From Myxocyprinus asiaticus (lineage: Eukaryota > Chordata > Actinopteri > Cypriniformes > Catostomidae), in assembly GCF_019703515.2 (NCBI RefSeq), contig NC_059372.1, positions 22,023,931 through 22,087,930 of the forward strand: a stretch of DNA of 64,000 nucleotides, given 5' to 3'. Below are positions 1-11,200 of the stretch, piece after piece. The position numbers and the translations under genes were made by a program. The notes beneath the pieces were generated by a model. It was not told the origin of the DNA. It worked only from the letters and a program-made list of their open reading frames with translations, and ran no database searches. The first letter of the stretch is position 1. Each line of letters starts with the position of its first letter.

Positions 1-631
1 TTGCTTTTAGAAGAATATTGGTTAGTTTTAGGTGTTGGTTTAGGGTAAGGATATCTGTTTTTTTTTACCTTTCTTTTGCTTTTAGGACAGTATCGATTAG
101 GTTTAGGTTAAAGTTTTAGGTTAGGGAAGTGCATTTTACTCATTAAAACCTCCATCTAATATTCACCTTAAAATCCTTGTCTGATTATGATACTATTTTC
201 CTCGCTTTTGGCACTCCCCACTGGACATTTCACTTTTTAAAAAAAATTCCATGGTCACGTTATTTTTAAGAGATCAGGATGGAAAACCCCAATTGTAAAA
301 ATCCATAGACAATTCCTGAGGGAACCTTACAGGTTTGCCTACAAATTGACGTCATGGCTGAACAGCTCTGTTAGGATTCTGTCTTTCTGGTGCTACATAT
401 TTGAGAGAGAGAGAGAGAACAGTTTAGGTAAGCATGTTTGTTCACTCCCTCTGCTTTATTTCTGCGTTCGCAATTCAATGTGACAAATGTAGCGTTTTGT
501 GACTCTACACCTCTCCTCGTTGAAAAATGAAGTTCATTAATGGAAAAGCTACACTCTTGTAAAAATAGCACCGCTACTGTCACGCTACTGAAAAGTGTAA
601 TTAAGTTAGTAGTGTCGCTATTTTTAGGTAC

Positions 632-1048
632 CCCCCAACCAGTAGTGTTGTCTAGGGCATACGCAGGCATACACCGTATGCCCACCTATCTTTCAAATAA
701 TTTTGTGTATGCCCACCTAAAATGAGTTATGAAGCATATGGCCGCCAGAATAGCGAGGAGGCTTTTGACCCATAACTTTTAATTATACTGAGGTGATGCC
801 GCAGCACCGTTGAGTGAATTGTGATTATTATTATTATTATTTAAATTAGTGTACAGAGATTCTCTCTAACCGCGCACAGAGCAGTGGGAGGCGGAAACGC
901 TAGACTGAATGTACAGTCAGAATTGACAGTCCTACTCAGCTGAGCTACCAATCAGAACATTAGTTTTACACGCAATTGGATATTTTTATCCTCGATAAAT
1001 TCACAGTATGCCCACCTCTTCAGTCACTACTACACCACTGCCCCCAAC
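632..1048. mobile_element. hAT-type MITE, 401 bp, with 8-bp target duplication
   Basis: The element 640-1040 starts CAGTAGTGTTGT and ends in the near complement ACTACACCACTG. It is flanked by the direct repeat CCCCCAAC (632-639 and 1041-1048). Terminal CAG..CTG and an 8-bp duplication are hAT hallmarks. It has no coding capacity. Its internal text repeats the phrase tatgcccacct. Confidence 0.75.
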
Positions 1049-1113
1049 ACTGTTAAGTATATACCTTTTAATATCTCATTATTGAAGATATTAGAGCAGA
1101 GATGTGTCTTTGT

Positions 1114-2550
1114 GCTTTAAATATCCCATGAAATCGCTTGACAAGCGCAGTTTTCTTTTTTGTGTTGACAGTTTGGGTGTGACATATCCAAGGCTAATCC
1201 CTAATGAGCTAATAGGCTTTAGTTATGTCATAGTCTTGAATCATGATTTGCAACTTGCTAATCAGTTGCATGTGGTATTAGGGGGAGGGACATTTTCATT
1301 CTAGAGAGCATATGATCGGACAAAAATCTGAACAGTGCAAGAGGAGTCATTAATTTTTTATTTTTTATTTTTTATGTTTTCCCAGAAGAGATAGAATGTA
1401 CATTTGAAATACGTATATCTGCTAAAGCTTACTTTTGGTAACTTTTAGGACTATATTAGCATATCCACCTTTCCTGACTTCTCCATGGGCGGTGCCATTA
1501 CGGCGAGAGACTTCCTCTTGGATGCGCCACACTTCCGCTTAGTTGTTGTTATCAGCTAGACTAATGTGACTGGTGATTGCGAGCAGCAGAGGCGCTGGAT
1601 GAATATGCACAGTTATGGGGTGTACTAACAACTACAGGTGGCTTTAAAACTACTGTAAAATTAATGTCACAACAATAAGCCCCTACAAAAGCTGCCAATG
1701 CTGAAACATTTCGACTTGCCATTTTTTAAAACATTGACAGATAATTCCAAATGATGTCTGTCATTTTGAAAGATAACAAAGATGGAAAAACATTTAAACC
1801 AAGCTCCTTGTTGTTGTTTTATTTTTTATTTATTTATTTATTTTTATTAATCATCTTTACGAGTTTCATATCTCATGTCGTGCTGTGTGTAGGTGAATGA
1901 GGGAGAGTTGTTGTCAGCAGAGTGCGTGAGAAGGCGGCACTTGTTAATGCAGAAATAATGCCATAAATCGTACGATTTTTAAATGGAACCTATGATGACC
2001 ATACACCCTGTTTTCACAGACATGTCCTCTTTTCTAACCTTAATAAAGCATCTGGTCGGATTTCTAGATTCCCTAAATGTCCGGGATTTGGCCGTTTTCA
2101 TATTCAAGTGCACAACAAGAAACGCAGTGAAATCTAGCGCATCATATTTGTGGATTCTCTCTCTCTGTGCATGCTGTTTGTCTGTGTCTCTCTCTTTCAC
2201 ACACACATACAGGGCACGTGCAGCGAGCACTAGAGTCCAGTAACTTTATCATGCAAATGTGTGTGTGATTGTGTTCTCATCTATTTGGGATTGCCGTCGA
2301 AATCTAATGTCCATACGCAGACATTAGTGAGATACATTAAGTAAACACAGACTGTTCTTCCGTTTTTTACTGTTGTTAGTATATTATAATGCTTGGTAAT
2401 GGGAATAAGCTGCAAAGTGGAAGTCTGTTGCATCCGCATTGGAAGAACGCGCTAAGCATAATGGGTAATTTCGCTGCCTGTGAAAAAGGTGGATAGACAT
2501 GGACCAAAAGCCATATAACTCAAATTTTTATTTCATGGGATCTTTAATGC
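1114..2550. mobile_element. Non-autonomous TIR element, family A copy 1
   Basis: The ends are near-inverted: GCTTTAAATATCCCATGAAA at the left, complemented by the right end ..TTTCATGGGATCTTTAATGC. The part around 1240-1430 (agggggagggacattttcat, cattctagagagcat, atatctgctaaag) recurs near 24700 and 26222, which identifies a second copy. The superfamily is unclear. The interior 1440-2490 has no counterpart in copy 2 and may include another insertion. No open frame of note. Confidence 0.6.
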
Positions 2551-2769
2551 TTTTTTCATGATTTAATGCATGGCAAAAGCATTTGTTAAAGGTCTGATCA
2601 AGACCATTAGGATTGTGTTGTTTGTGAAGATGCAGTGTCTTCTCTATACAAGTCACTTATGCAGTACTGTACAATTACTGTGTTTTACCTCTCTTATCTC
2701 ACTGATGCTCCTTAATTGAAAAGGTGAATTTTATAGCAGAGCATGCAATACATCATGTTGTTACATTGA

Positions 2770-2771
<2 letters not shown>

Positions 2772-2823
<52 letters not shown>

Positions 2824-2848
2824 CGTGCATGTGTGTGTGTGTGTGTGT
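2772..2848 (+). repeat. (TG)n microsatellite at the syt6 splice acceptor
   Basis: Nearly pure TG dinucleotide repeat with a short interruption (gcgtgcgtgcatg) near 2819-2830. It ends 15 nt before the exon at 2864, so it forms the region where branch point and polypyrimidine tract are expected. In RNA this is a UG repeat, the binding preference of TDP-43 and CELF proteins. Confidence 0.97.
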
Positions 2849-2863
2849 CTTTCTATCTGACAG

Positions 2864-2984
2864 GAGAGTGTGGACCTTGGAGAGATCATGTTCTCACTCT
2901 GCTATCTGCCTACAGCAGGGAGATTAACACTTACAGTCATCAAGTGCAGGAACCTTAAGGCAATGGACATAACAGGATACTCAG
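2864..2984 (+). CDS. syt6: syt6 exon: first part of C2B
   Basis: This exon of 121 nt encodes 40 residues plus one base and begins with [12 protein letters not shown]. It contains the first two Ca2+-loop aspartates of C2B (AMDITGYS, completed by the Asp codon split across the next intron). The acceptor is ctatctgacag and the donor is gtagta, a weaker donor than gtaagt. A 77-bp TG-rich tract stops only 15 nt before the exon, so it replaces most of a normal polypyrimidine tract. The upstream intron is phase 0 and the downstream intron is phase 1. Confidence 0.88.
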
Positions 2985-5900
2985 GTAGTATTTCTAGCAC
3001 TCAAAACACAAATATGTTTAAGCATCCATAATGTATACAAGAGACTAGAAGTAGAATTTTAAGGCATTTTCTCCATTTTGTTTCCATCTTCTGGAAACCT
3101 CTTTTGTTTTCATATATAGTGGGGTCCAAAAGTCTGAGAGACCACACTGAAGAAAACGTCCTGGTTACTTGTGTAACCTCCGTTCCCTGATGGAGGGAAC
3201 AAGACGTTGTGTCGATGTAGTGACACTAGGGGTCACACTTGGGAGCCCGAAACACCTCTGGTCTTTGATAAAAGGCCAATGAAAATTGGCGAGTGGTATT
3301 TGCATACCACTCCCTCGGACATACGGGTATAAAAGGAGCTGGTATGCAACCACTCATTCAGGTTTTGTGCTGAGGAGCCGAGACTAGGTCCCGGCCATTT
3401 CAGCAGGTAGTTCAGCGTTGTGGCAGGAGGGACACAACGTCTCATTCCCTCCATCAGGGAACGGAGGTTATGCAAGTAACCAGGATGTTCCCTATCTGTC
3501 ACTCACTCAACGTTGTGTCGATGTAGTGACACTAGGGGTCCCTATACGAAACGCCGCAACTGGCTGAACTGTGTTACGTGAACTGGCGGTGTGTGACAGG
3601 CAGACCACTATGTGCCTCATAGCCAGCGCACCAGGCCGACACGTAACCTCCCCCAACGCTGTTATGAGTGTCGAATGGCCCTTTGGGGACAAGTTGACTG
3701 CCCAAAAGATAGAGACAGGCTAGCCCAATCATGGCCTCTTATCCTCTTTTTTTATCTTTCCCCAAAAAAAGGAATTAAACGACTGGGGCCACCAGGTCTA
3801 CGTCGGGGGGGTGTCCCTCCCAAGGGGAAGACACCGTGGAGACCACACCCCGCCAAGAAAGGGGGGGGTATTTGAGTGGAAATATGTCACATGGTCTTGC
3901 CGAGCTTTGTCGGAAGTATGTCATGTGGAGAAGTCCCATGGTAGGTCCTACCCTACGGGGTAGGTGTTTCTACAAACATGGTGACTGGGGCAGAGGGGCC
4001 TCTGCCCAAGGAAGATGCAGTTTACCAACAGGGAAACGAATTAGCAGAAGATATACGTCACATGGGGTTACCTATGGGGAACCACCACATGCGGAGCACC
4101 TACCCCAGTACAGGGCTTAGTTAGCATATGTACTGAGCCAGCAGCAAGTTTCTCTGCGAACTCGTCTGCCACAGGGCTCGGAGGAAATCATCCAGGGAAC
4201 ACAGTTTGTGAACATTACTGGGAGTCAACAGCACACGTCTTCAGCTCAGGGGAGGCGAAAGGCGCTATGCGCAAGCGATACACCTGGCCAGCTGTCCCGG
4301 ACTTACCTGCCTGTGCGTGCCACTACACGGGACGAAACCGGTTCCACCCAGAGACTGCAGAACCTCGCAAAGGTGTTGGGTGTTGGCCAGCCCGCTGCTC
4401 TGCAAATGTCTGTTAGAGAAGCGTCACTGGTCAAGGCCCAGGAGGCCGCTACACCCCTGGAAGAATGGGCTCGTAGCCTTGCCGGGGGCGGCTGGGCATG
4501 ATATGCCATTGTTATGGCGTCAATGAGCCAGTGGGTGATCCTCTGCTTGGAGAAAGTGCTTCCTTTCCGCTGTCCACCAAAGCAGACAAAGAGCTGCTCA
4601 GAGACTCTAAAGCTCTGCATGCGATCCAAATAGATGCGTAAAGCGCGCACCAGACACAGCAACCTCAGGGCTGGGTCTGTCTCCTCCTGGGGCAGTGCTT
4701 GCAGGTTCACCACCTGGTCCCTAAAAGGGGTCGTGGGAACCTTGGGCACATAGCCCGGTCGGGGTCTCAGGATCAAGTGAGAGTAGCCCGGACCAAACTC
4801 CAGACACATTTTGCTGACAGAAAACGCTTGCAGGTCTCCTACCCTCTTGATGGAAGTAAGCGCAATCAGGTGGGCAGTCTTCAAAGAGAGTGCCTTAAGC
4901 TCAGCTGACTGCAAGGGCTCAAAGGGGGCTCTCCATAGACCCTGAAGAACTACAAAGAGGTCCCATGAGGAAATGAGGCACGGTCTGAAGGGATTCAACC
5001 TCCTGGTGCCTCTCAGGAACCTGATGATCAGATCGTGCTTCCCAAAGGACTTACCGTCCACTGTGTCATGGTGTGCCGCTATAGCGGCTACATACACCTT
5101 CAAGTTGGAGGGGGACAGCCGCCCATCCAACCTCTCCTGTAGGAAGCAAAGCACCAATCTGACTGCACATCTCTGGGTGTCTTCGTGTTGGGAAGAACAC
5201 CACTTAGGGAACAGATGCCACTTAAAGGCACACAGGCGCCTCGTAGAGGGGGCCCTAGCCTGAGTGATCATGTCTTCCACCGCAGGTGGTAGGCCGTTTA
5301 AGTCTTCCGCGTCCCGTCCTGGGGCCAGACATGGAGATTCCAGAGGACTGGTCGCGGGTGCCAGATGTTGCCCCGTCCCTGAGAAAGAAGGTCCTTCCTC
5401 AGGGGAATTCACCGGGGGTGGGGGCTGTCGCGATGAATGTAAGGTCCGAGAACCATGTCTGGGTGGGCCAGTAGGGTGCTACCAGGATGACCTGCTCCTC
5501 GTCCTACCTGACCTTGCACAGGGTCTGTGCAAGTAGGCTCACTGGGGAAAATGCCAGCGCGTCTATACCGAGAGGTGCCTCGGTCAGGGTGTACCAGAGC
5601 GGGCAGTGGGAGGATTCTTGGGAGGCAAACAGGTCTACCTGTGCCTGCCCGAATTGACTCCAAATCAGCTGGACCACCTGAGGGTGGAGTCTCCACTCTC
5701 CCCTGAGGGTAACCTGCCATGACAGCGCATCCGCTGCAGTGTTGAGGTCGCCCAGGATGTGAGTGGCTCGCTGCGACTTGAGGTGCTGCTGACTCCAGAG
5801 GAGGAGACGGCGGGCGAGTTGTGACATACAACGGGAGCGCAGACTTCCTTGACGGTTGACATATGCTACTGTTGCCATGTTGTCTGTCCAAACTAACACA

Positions 5901-8177
5901 TGCTTGCCCTGGATCAAAGGCCAAAACCTCCGCATGGCGAGCAGAATTGCCAGCAACTCGAGGCAGTTGATTTGCCAACATAGCCGTGGGCCCGTCCATG
6001 AGCCGGCAGCTGCGTGCCCGTTGCATACAGCGCCCCAGCCCATTTTGGAGGTGTCTGTCATAACCACGATGCGCCTGGAGACCTGCTCTAGGGGAACGCC
6101 TGCCCATAGAAATGTGAGGTCGGTCCAAGGGCTGAAGAGGCAGTCACAGATCGGTGTGATGGCCACACGATGTGTCCCGCGGCGCCATGCCCATCTCGGG
6201 ACTCGAGTCTGAAGCCAGTGCTGAAGCAGTCTCATACAGTATGCATCAACCCGAGCGGAGTGGCCACCGCTGAGGATGCCATATGCCCCAGGAGCCTCTG
6301 AAACAGTTTCAGTGGAACCACTGTCTTCTGTCTGAACGCCTTCAAACAGGTCAGCACCGACTGTGCGCGCTCGTTTGTGAGGCACGCCGTTAATGAGACT
6401 GATTCCAACTCCAAGCCAAGAAAAGAGATGCTCTGAACTGGGAGGAGCTTGCTCTTTTCCCAGTTGACCCGAAGCCCTAGTCAGCTGAGGTGCGAGAGAA
6501 CCAGGTCCCTGTGTGCACACAACACATCCCGAGAGTGAGCTAGGATTAGCCAGTCATCGAGATAGTTGAGGATGCGAATGCCCACTTCCCTTAGCGGGGC
6601 AAGGGCTGTCTCTGCGACCTTCGTGAAGATGCGAGGGGACAAGGACAGGCCGAAAGAAAGGACCTTGAACTGATATGCCTGACCCTCGAATGCAAACCGC
6701 AGGAAGGGTCTGTGTCGAGGTAGAATCAAGACGTGAAAGTACGTGTCCTTCAGGTCTACCACCGCGAACCAATCTTGATGCCGGACGCTTGCTAGAATGT
6801 GTTTTTGCGTCAGCATCTTGAACTGGATTCTTTGTAAAGCCCGGTTCAGTACTCGCAGGTCCAAGATTGGCCGCAACCCACCGCCTTTTTCGGTACAATG
6901 AAGGCTGTAAAACCCCTTCTTCATCTCGGCCGGAGGGACAGACTGTATCACATCCTTCTGTAGGAGGGTAGCGATCTCTGCATGCAAGGTAGCAGTGTTC
7001 TCGCCCTTCACCGAGGTGAAGTGGATGTCGCTGAACCTGGGCGGACGCCTGGCGAACTGAATCGCGTAGGCGAGTCGGATGGTCTGGGTCAGCCATCACA
7101 GCGGGTTGGAAAGCGCAAGCCACGCGTCCAAGCTCCGGGCGAGGGGGACCAGGGGGACAATCTCATCGGACATACCGGCAGGTGGGGCCTCGCGGCGGGG
7201 TGGAGCCTGAGGTGCCACGCCTTGTTGTGGCCGTGCTGGGTTCAGGGACATCGAAGCACTTACCTGGCTCCTTGTGACCACCCCCGGAACAGCCTGGGAC
7301 GGGGGAGGAAGAGGCCTGTCCTCGTGACCTGTGGAGACAGTCACATCGGGGGTGGATTTGTGCCACAGCTGGGAGCGCAGGGAGACCGCCGCTGGAGCGC
7401 CAAACCTGATGCTGCGCTCGAGAGCTCATCAGATTCGCGGGCTCCGAACAAGAGGTCGAACTCGCTGTGAGACAAGCCGGCGGCCTCATCCGGAAGCCTG
7501 ATCAGGGCAGATGAATGTGCTTTAAAAAGATGTTCCGTGTGTGCCGCTCTTTTAGAGAAATATACTCTTTTATTTTTGCCGAAGCGCCCAGGGGCATTCT
7601 CTGCAGTGTACCAGTGCAGAGGAGGGAGAAGCCGCTGAAATGCGCCGTCAGATCCAGCAGAGGTGAATGAACAGTCAGCTCAATGAACATCGACCATTCG
7701 GCTCCGAAGAGAAAATCTGAATGAGTGGTTGCATACCAGCTCCTTTTATACCCGTATGTCCAGAGGAGTGGTATACAAATACCACTCGCCAATTTTCATT
7801 GGCCTTTTATCAAAGACCAGAGGTGTTTCGGGCTCCCAAGAGTGACCCCTAGTGTCACTACATCGACACAACGTCGAGTGAGTGACAGATGGGGAATTAG
7901 AACTAACATGTTAACATGAAAAACAAAACTGTTAATAATATGCATTTATTTACATTAAAATAGAAAATATTTAATTAATATATTTAAGGTATGGCTGTAA
8001 ATGAAGAACAAACATGACCTCACACCCTCAAATAACAACTGGTTTTGATTAACTTTTCTTTGAAAATAAAAACATACCATGTAGAGTTATTGTTTATGAA
8101 AATTGAGGAAGAGCATTTAGATCTGCCACACTATCAACCCACATAAGAAAACAATGGCAAACAAATGTAGAACTGTC

Positions 8178-8217
<40 letters not shown>

Positions 8218-11200
8218 AATAATAATAAAAATGCAGCCTAAAACTGAAAAAAGAGCATTATGTCTGTTTTTCCTTTTTCTTTATTATCCTCCCATTTAAT
8301 GAGGGGACAATAAGCCTTTTCTTGTCCTGCACACATGAATTTAAACACAGGAGACAGATACTTGTGCAGATAATATATAATCATTACAAACGGTGAACAA
8401 ACTGATTTGATGATGTTCAGGATTGTGAATGCTGACACACACCTGTATACAACTAAACACTGTCAGGATTGATGCGTAGGCAAGTTCAGTGACACTTCAC
8501 ATAATCTTTTTACAAGCACTACAGAAAAGAATTGAGAATAAAATGCAGATTGTCCTGTGTATTTTATTTGAAGCTTCGGTTTACATCATCGATTTATCTT
8601 TTGTGAAAAAAGGTTGTGCATATGAGCTGACATCACTTCTGTAACAGTTTTTTTTAAGTCTGTTTTGACTGCACCCAGCAGCTAAACAGTTTGCATAAAT
8701 ACATTTGAGTGAATAAGATGTGATAAAATGTGCTCACCCAAAAGTTGCTGGTTCCTGTTTTGGAGAAGAGTGTAATTGAATTATGGCTAGACAAGCTTAA
8801 ACATGCACGCTCCTCCGGCACTGGACCACAGATCGCTTGACGAGCACCAATGCTGTTGCACGTGTTGAGTGTTGATAAACTCACCGCTGAGTTTTGCGCA
8901 GAGAGCGCTCGGATGTTTACCGCCACGATTATATCAAAATCATTTGGAAGTTCAGATAAAAATGATTGGCTGGCCTCATCGCATCACTGACTTACATTAA
9001 ATACAGACATAACATTGTACCAGGAGACTCTGAGAAGAAAAACTGCCGGTACTCTGTAGACAAAATTAGAGATGTGCAGGTACTGCATACCGCCCCACTT
9101 CAAGCACTGAGTTCATGCCAGCTTGAGTGCATGCTGTCATTAAACCAAATTCTAAGAAACTCTAAAATTCATGTTATTTTTTAATTCAACAATTCACTCA
9201 AAATATTATGCTGAATATAATTTGCAACATTTAAAAAGAAAAAGAAAAATGAAAAATAATGAAAGATTTTTTTAAAAATAAAAATCTTGTGTTCTCAGAC
9301 TTTTGGACCCCACTGTATATTGTTTGAACCCCACTGTACATTGTTTTATGTGACAAATTTCTTGGTAGGAGTTTCATTCAAACTGTTCATATAATCAAAA
9401 ACAAACAAAAGCATCAGTGAAAGAGCTAGGCAAGAAAGTTTGAAGTAGCGTTACAAATTTGATTCAGTGAACAATTTTAAGCTTCAATAACATAAATATC
9501 TCACACTGTCATGGTTTTGACTTTTAATGATATTTCACACACCACACAGAGTAAACGTTTTTCATTGAAGGGAAATTGAATTTGTATGTGCTATTAAGAA
9601 GTGCCCCGAGCAAATTTGGTGACAGAACAAGTACTTTTCTTATGATTTGTTCCGCCTGAGTTGGAGTAGTTTATGGCATACTAATGTACAGGCATAATAG
9701 ATCAGACAAATAGTGTGATGATTGAGAGGGATAGAAATCAGTATGCAGCCATCATGTCAGAATCAGCGCTCAAGTCATTTCATTAAAGCTCTAAATCTCA
9801 TTGACCATCCATTTGCACTGAATATTAAGTTGGCTCAGTGAAGATACTCAACATTCATTTCTAATCTTATAATCTGATAGTCATATCATAAAGCTATTGT
9901 AAAAGGATTAATTAATTAAGATAGTGAATATTAAAATAAATTTAAAGATAAAAGTTTAGACTACAAATGTGAAATTTACCCTCTGGTGCATATCAAGTGG
10001 ACAGATCTTTAAAAGCTAGTTTTTGATCTTTCATGATGTGATATTACATCCAAACCACTGTGGGTGATTAATTTAGATCCTTCTTCATAACTCTACATGA
10101 CTGTCCTTTTTATATGTCACTGTGTTTTATATTCATGACAACATAAATTCAACATGGCTGACAAAAGTGCTGATGCACCAAATATCTGGGATATTTACAA
10201 TTACAAATGCATATGTGTTACTCTGTCAAAATACTTAATTTTGCAGAAAAATGAATGAATATATTTTTGTTTTTAAGTACAAAGACATGTTAAGATATTT
10301 TTCCCATGTGTCAGAGAGTTATAATGGCAATATCATGGCTATATGAATTGATAGCAGTTTTCTCTCTGAGCAGATCCCTATGTGAAAGTATCTCTCATTT
10401 GTGATGGGAGACGTTTGAAAAAGAAGAAGACTACAACAAAGAAAAACACCCTGAATCCCACTTATAACGAGGCCCTTATCTTTGACATTCCTCCTGAGAG
10501 CATGGACCAAGTCAGCTTGCACATCTCTGTCATGGACTATGACCTGTATGTAACACAGTTTCAACTCATTTTTAAATTAAAATGTAAAAATTGTAATGCT
10601 TCTGACATTTAAATATTAGAGTTAATAATTATTCTAATGCATTTGTGCAACAACCTCAGTGCATACAGCATATTGCGCAAAGTTTTTCGTGACTGTGAAC
10701 AGTGGCAGTTCTAGCTTGTATGGCACCCTGGGCGAAACCCGCTTCAACACACCCCCAAAGTTGTTGACGGGGGGGTGGGGGGGAGTTGTGGTTGTATGGT
10801 GCCTTGGGCGAAACCCACTTCAACACGTCCCCAAAGTTGTTGACCGGGCTGGGGGGGTTCTGTGTGGGTGCCTCGTGCCGCCCCCCTGCAAGATGCTGCC
10901 CTGGGCAACTGCACATGTCGCCCATGCCTAAATCTGCTACTGACTGTGAAACTTGAAACATGGTGCATTAAAGATGCATTAAAAAAGTTTAACTCCTAAA
11001 GACATGAATTGTAATTTTGCAATATATGTAGGAAATCATGACCCCTCACATTAAAATGAATATATGTAGGAAATCATGACCCCTCACATTAAAATGAATA
11101 TATGTAGGAAATCATGACCACTCATATTAAAATTAAGATTACAGTCATATCAGTAACCTTATAAAAGCTGTTTTATTCTACATGGGGCTGCCATGTAAGA

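Larger units (their letters stand above)
3155..7897 (-). mobile_element. DIRS-like tyrosine-recombinase retrotransposon, element 1
   Basis: About 4.7 kb, coding on the minus strand, inserted antisense in a syt6 intron. Inverted terminal repeats (3202-3362 and 7720-7885) contain gacgttgtgtcgatgtagtg and a TATA-like ggtataaaagg. An internal complementary region at 3434-3540 joins the complements of both outer ends, the DIRS1 hallmark. In coding order it has a mostly deleted gag, RT with YLDD, RNase H and a tyrosine recombinase. Nonsense codons and one frameshift make it inactive. No target duplication is expected or seen. Confidence 0.88.
3117..9317. mobile_element. Tc1/mariner-type element interrupted by DIRS element 1
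   Basis: The left end (tagtggggtccaaaagtctg, from 3117) is complemented by the right end (cagacttttggaccccacta-type, 9296-9315), with TA at both flanks. Only about 38 bp of the left end precede DIRS element 1; the rest (7898-9315) follows it. The TIR sequence is one I know from fish Tc1-type repeats. I see no transposase in the remaining 1.4 kb, which holds an (AC)n tract at 8183-8212 and otherwise AT-rich sequence. Confidence 0.6.

Noticed and set aside
2724..2958. Cys-Val repeat proteins across the TG tract.
   Set aside because: Translation of a microsatellite. The real coding frame starts at 2864 in a different frame.
7090..7100. A stop codon between the gag linker and RT in both element 1 (TGA, 7096) and element 2 (TAG, 17838), suggesting a conserved gag-pol readthrough stop.
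   Set aside because: The two stops are one codon apart relative to the shared flanking residues (SNP..TIRL) and look like independent nonsense changes, so readthrough control is not supported.
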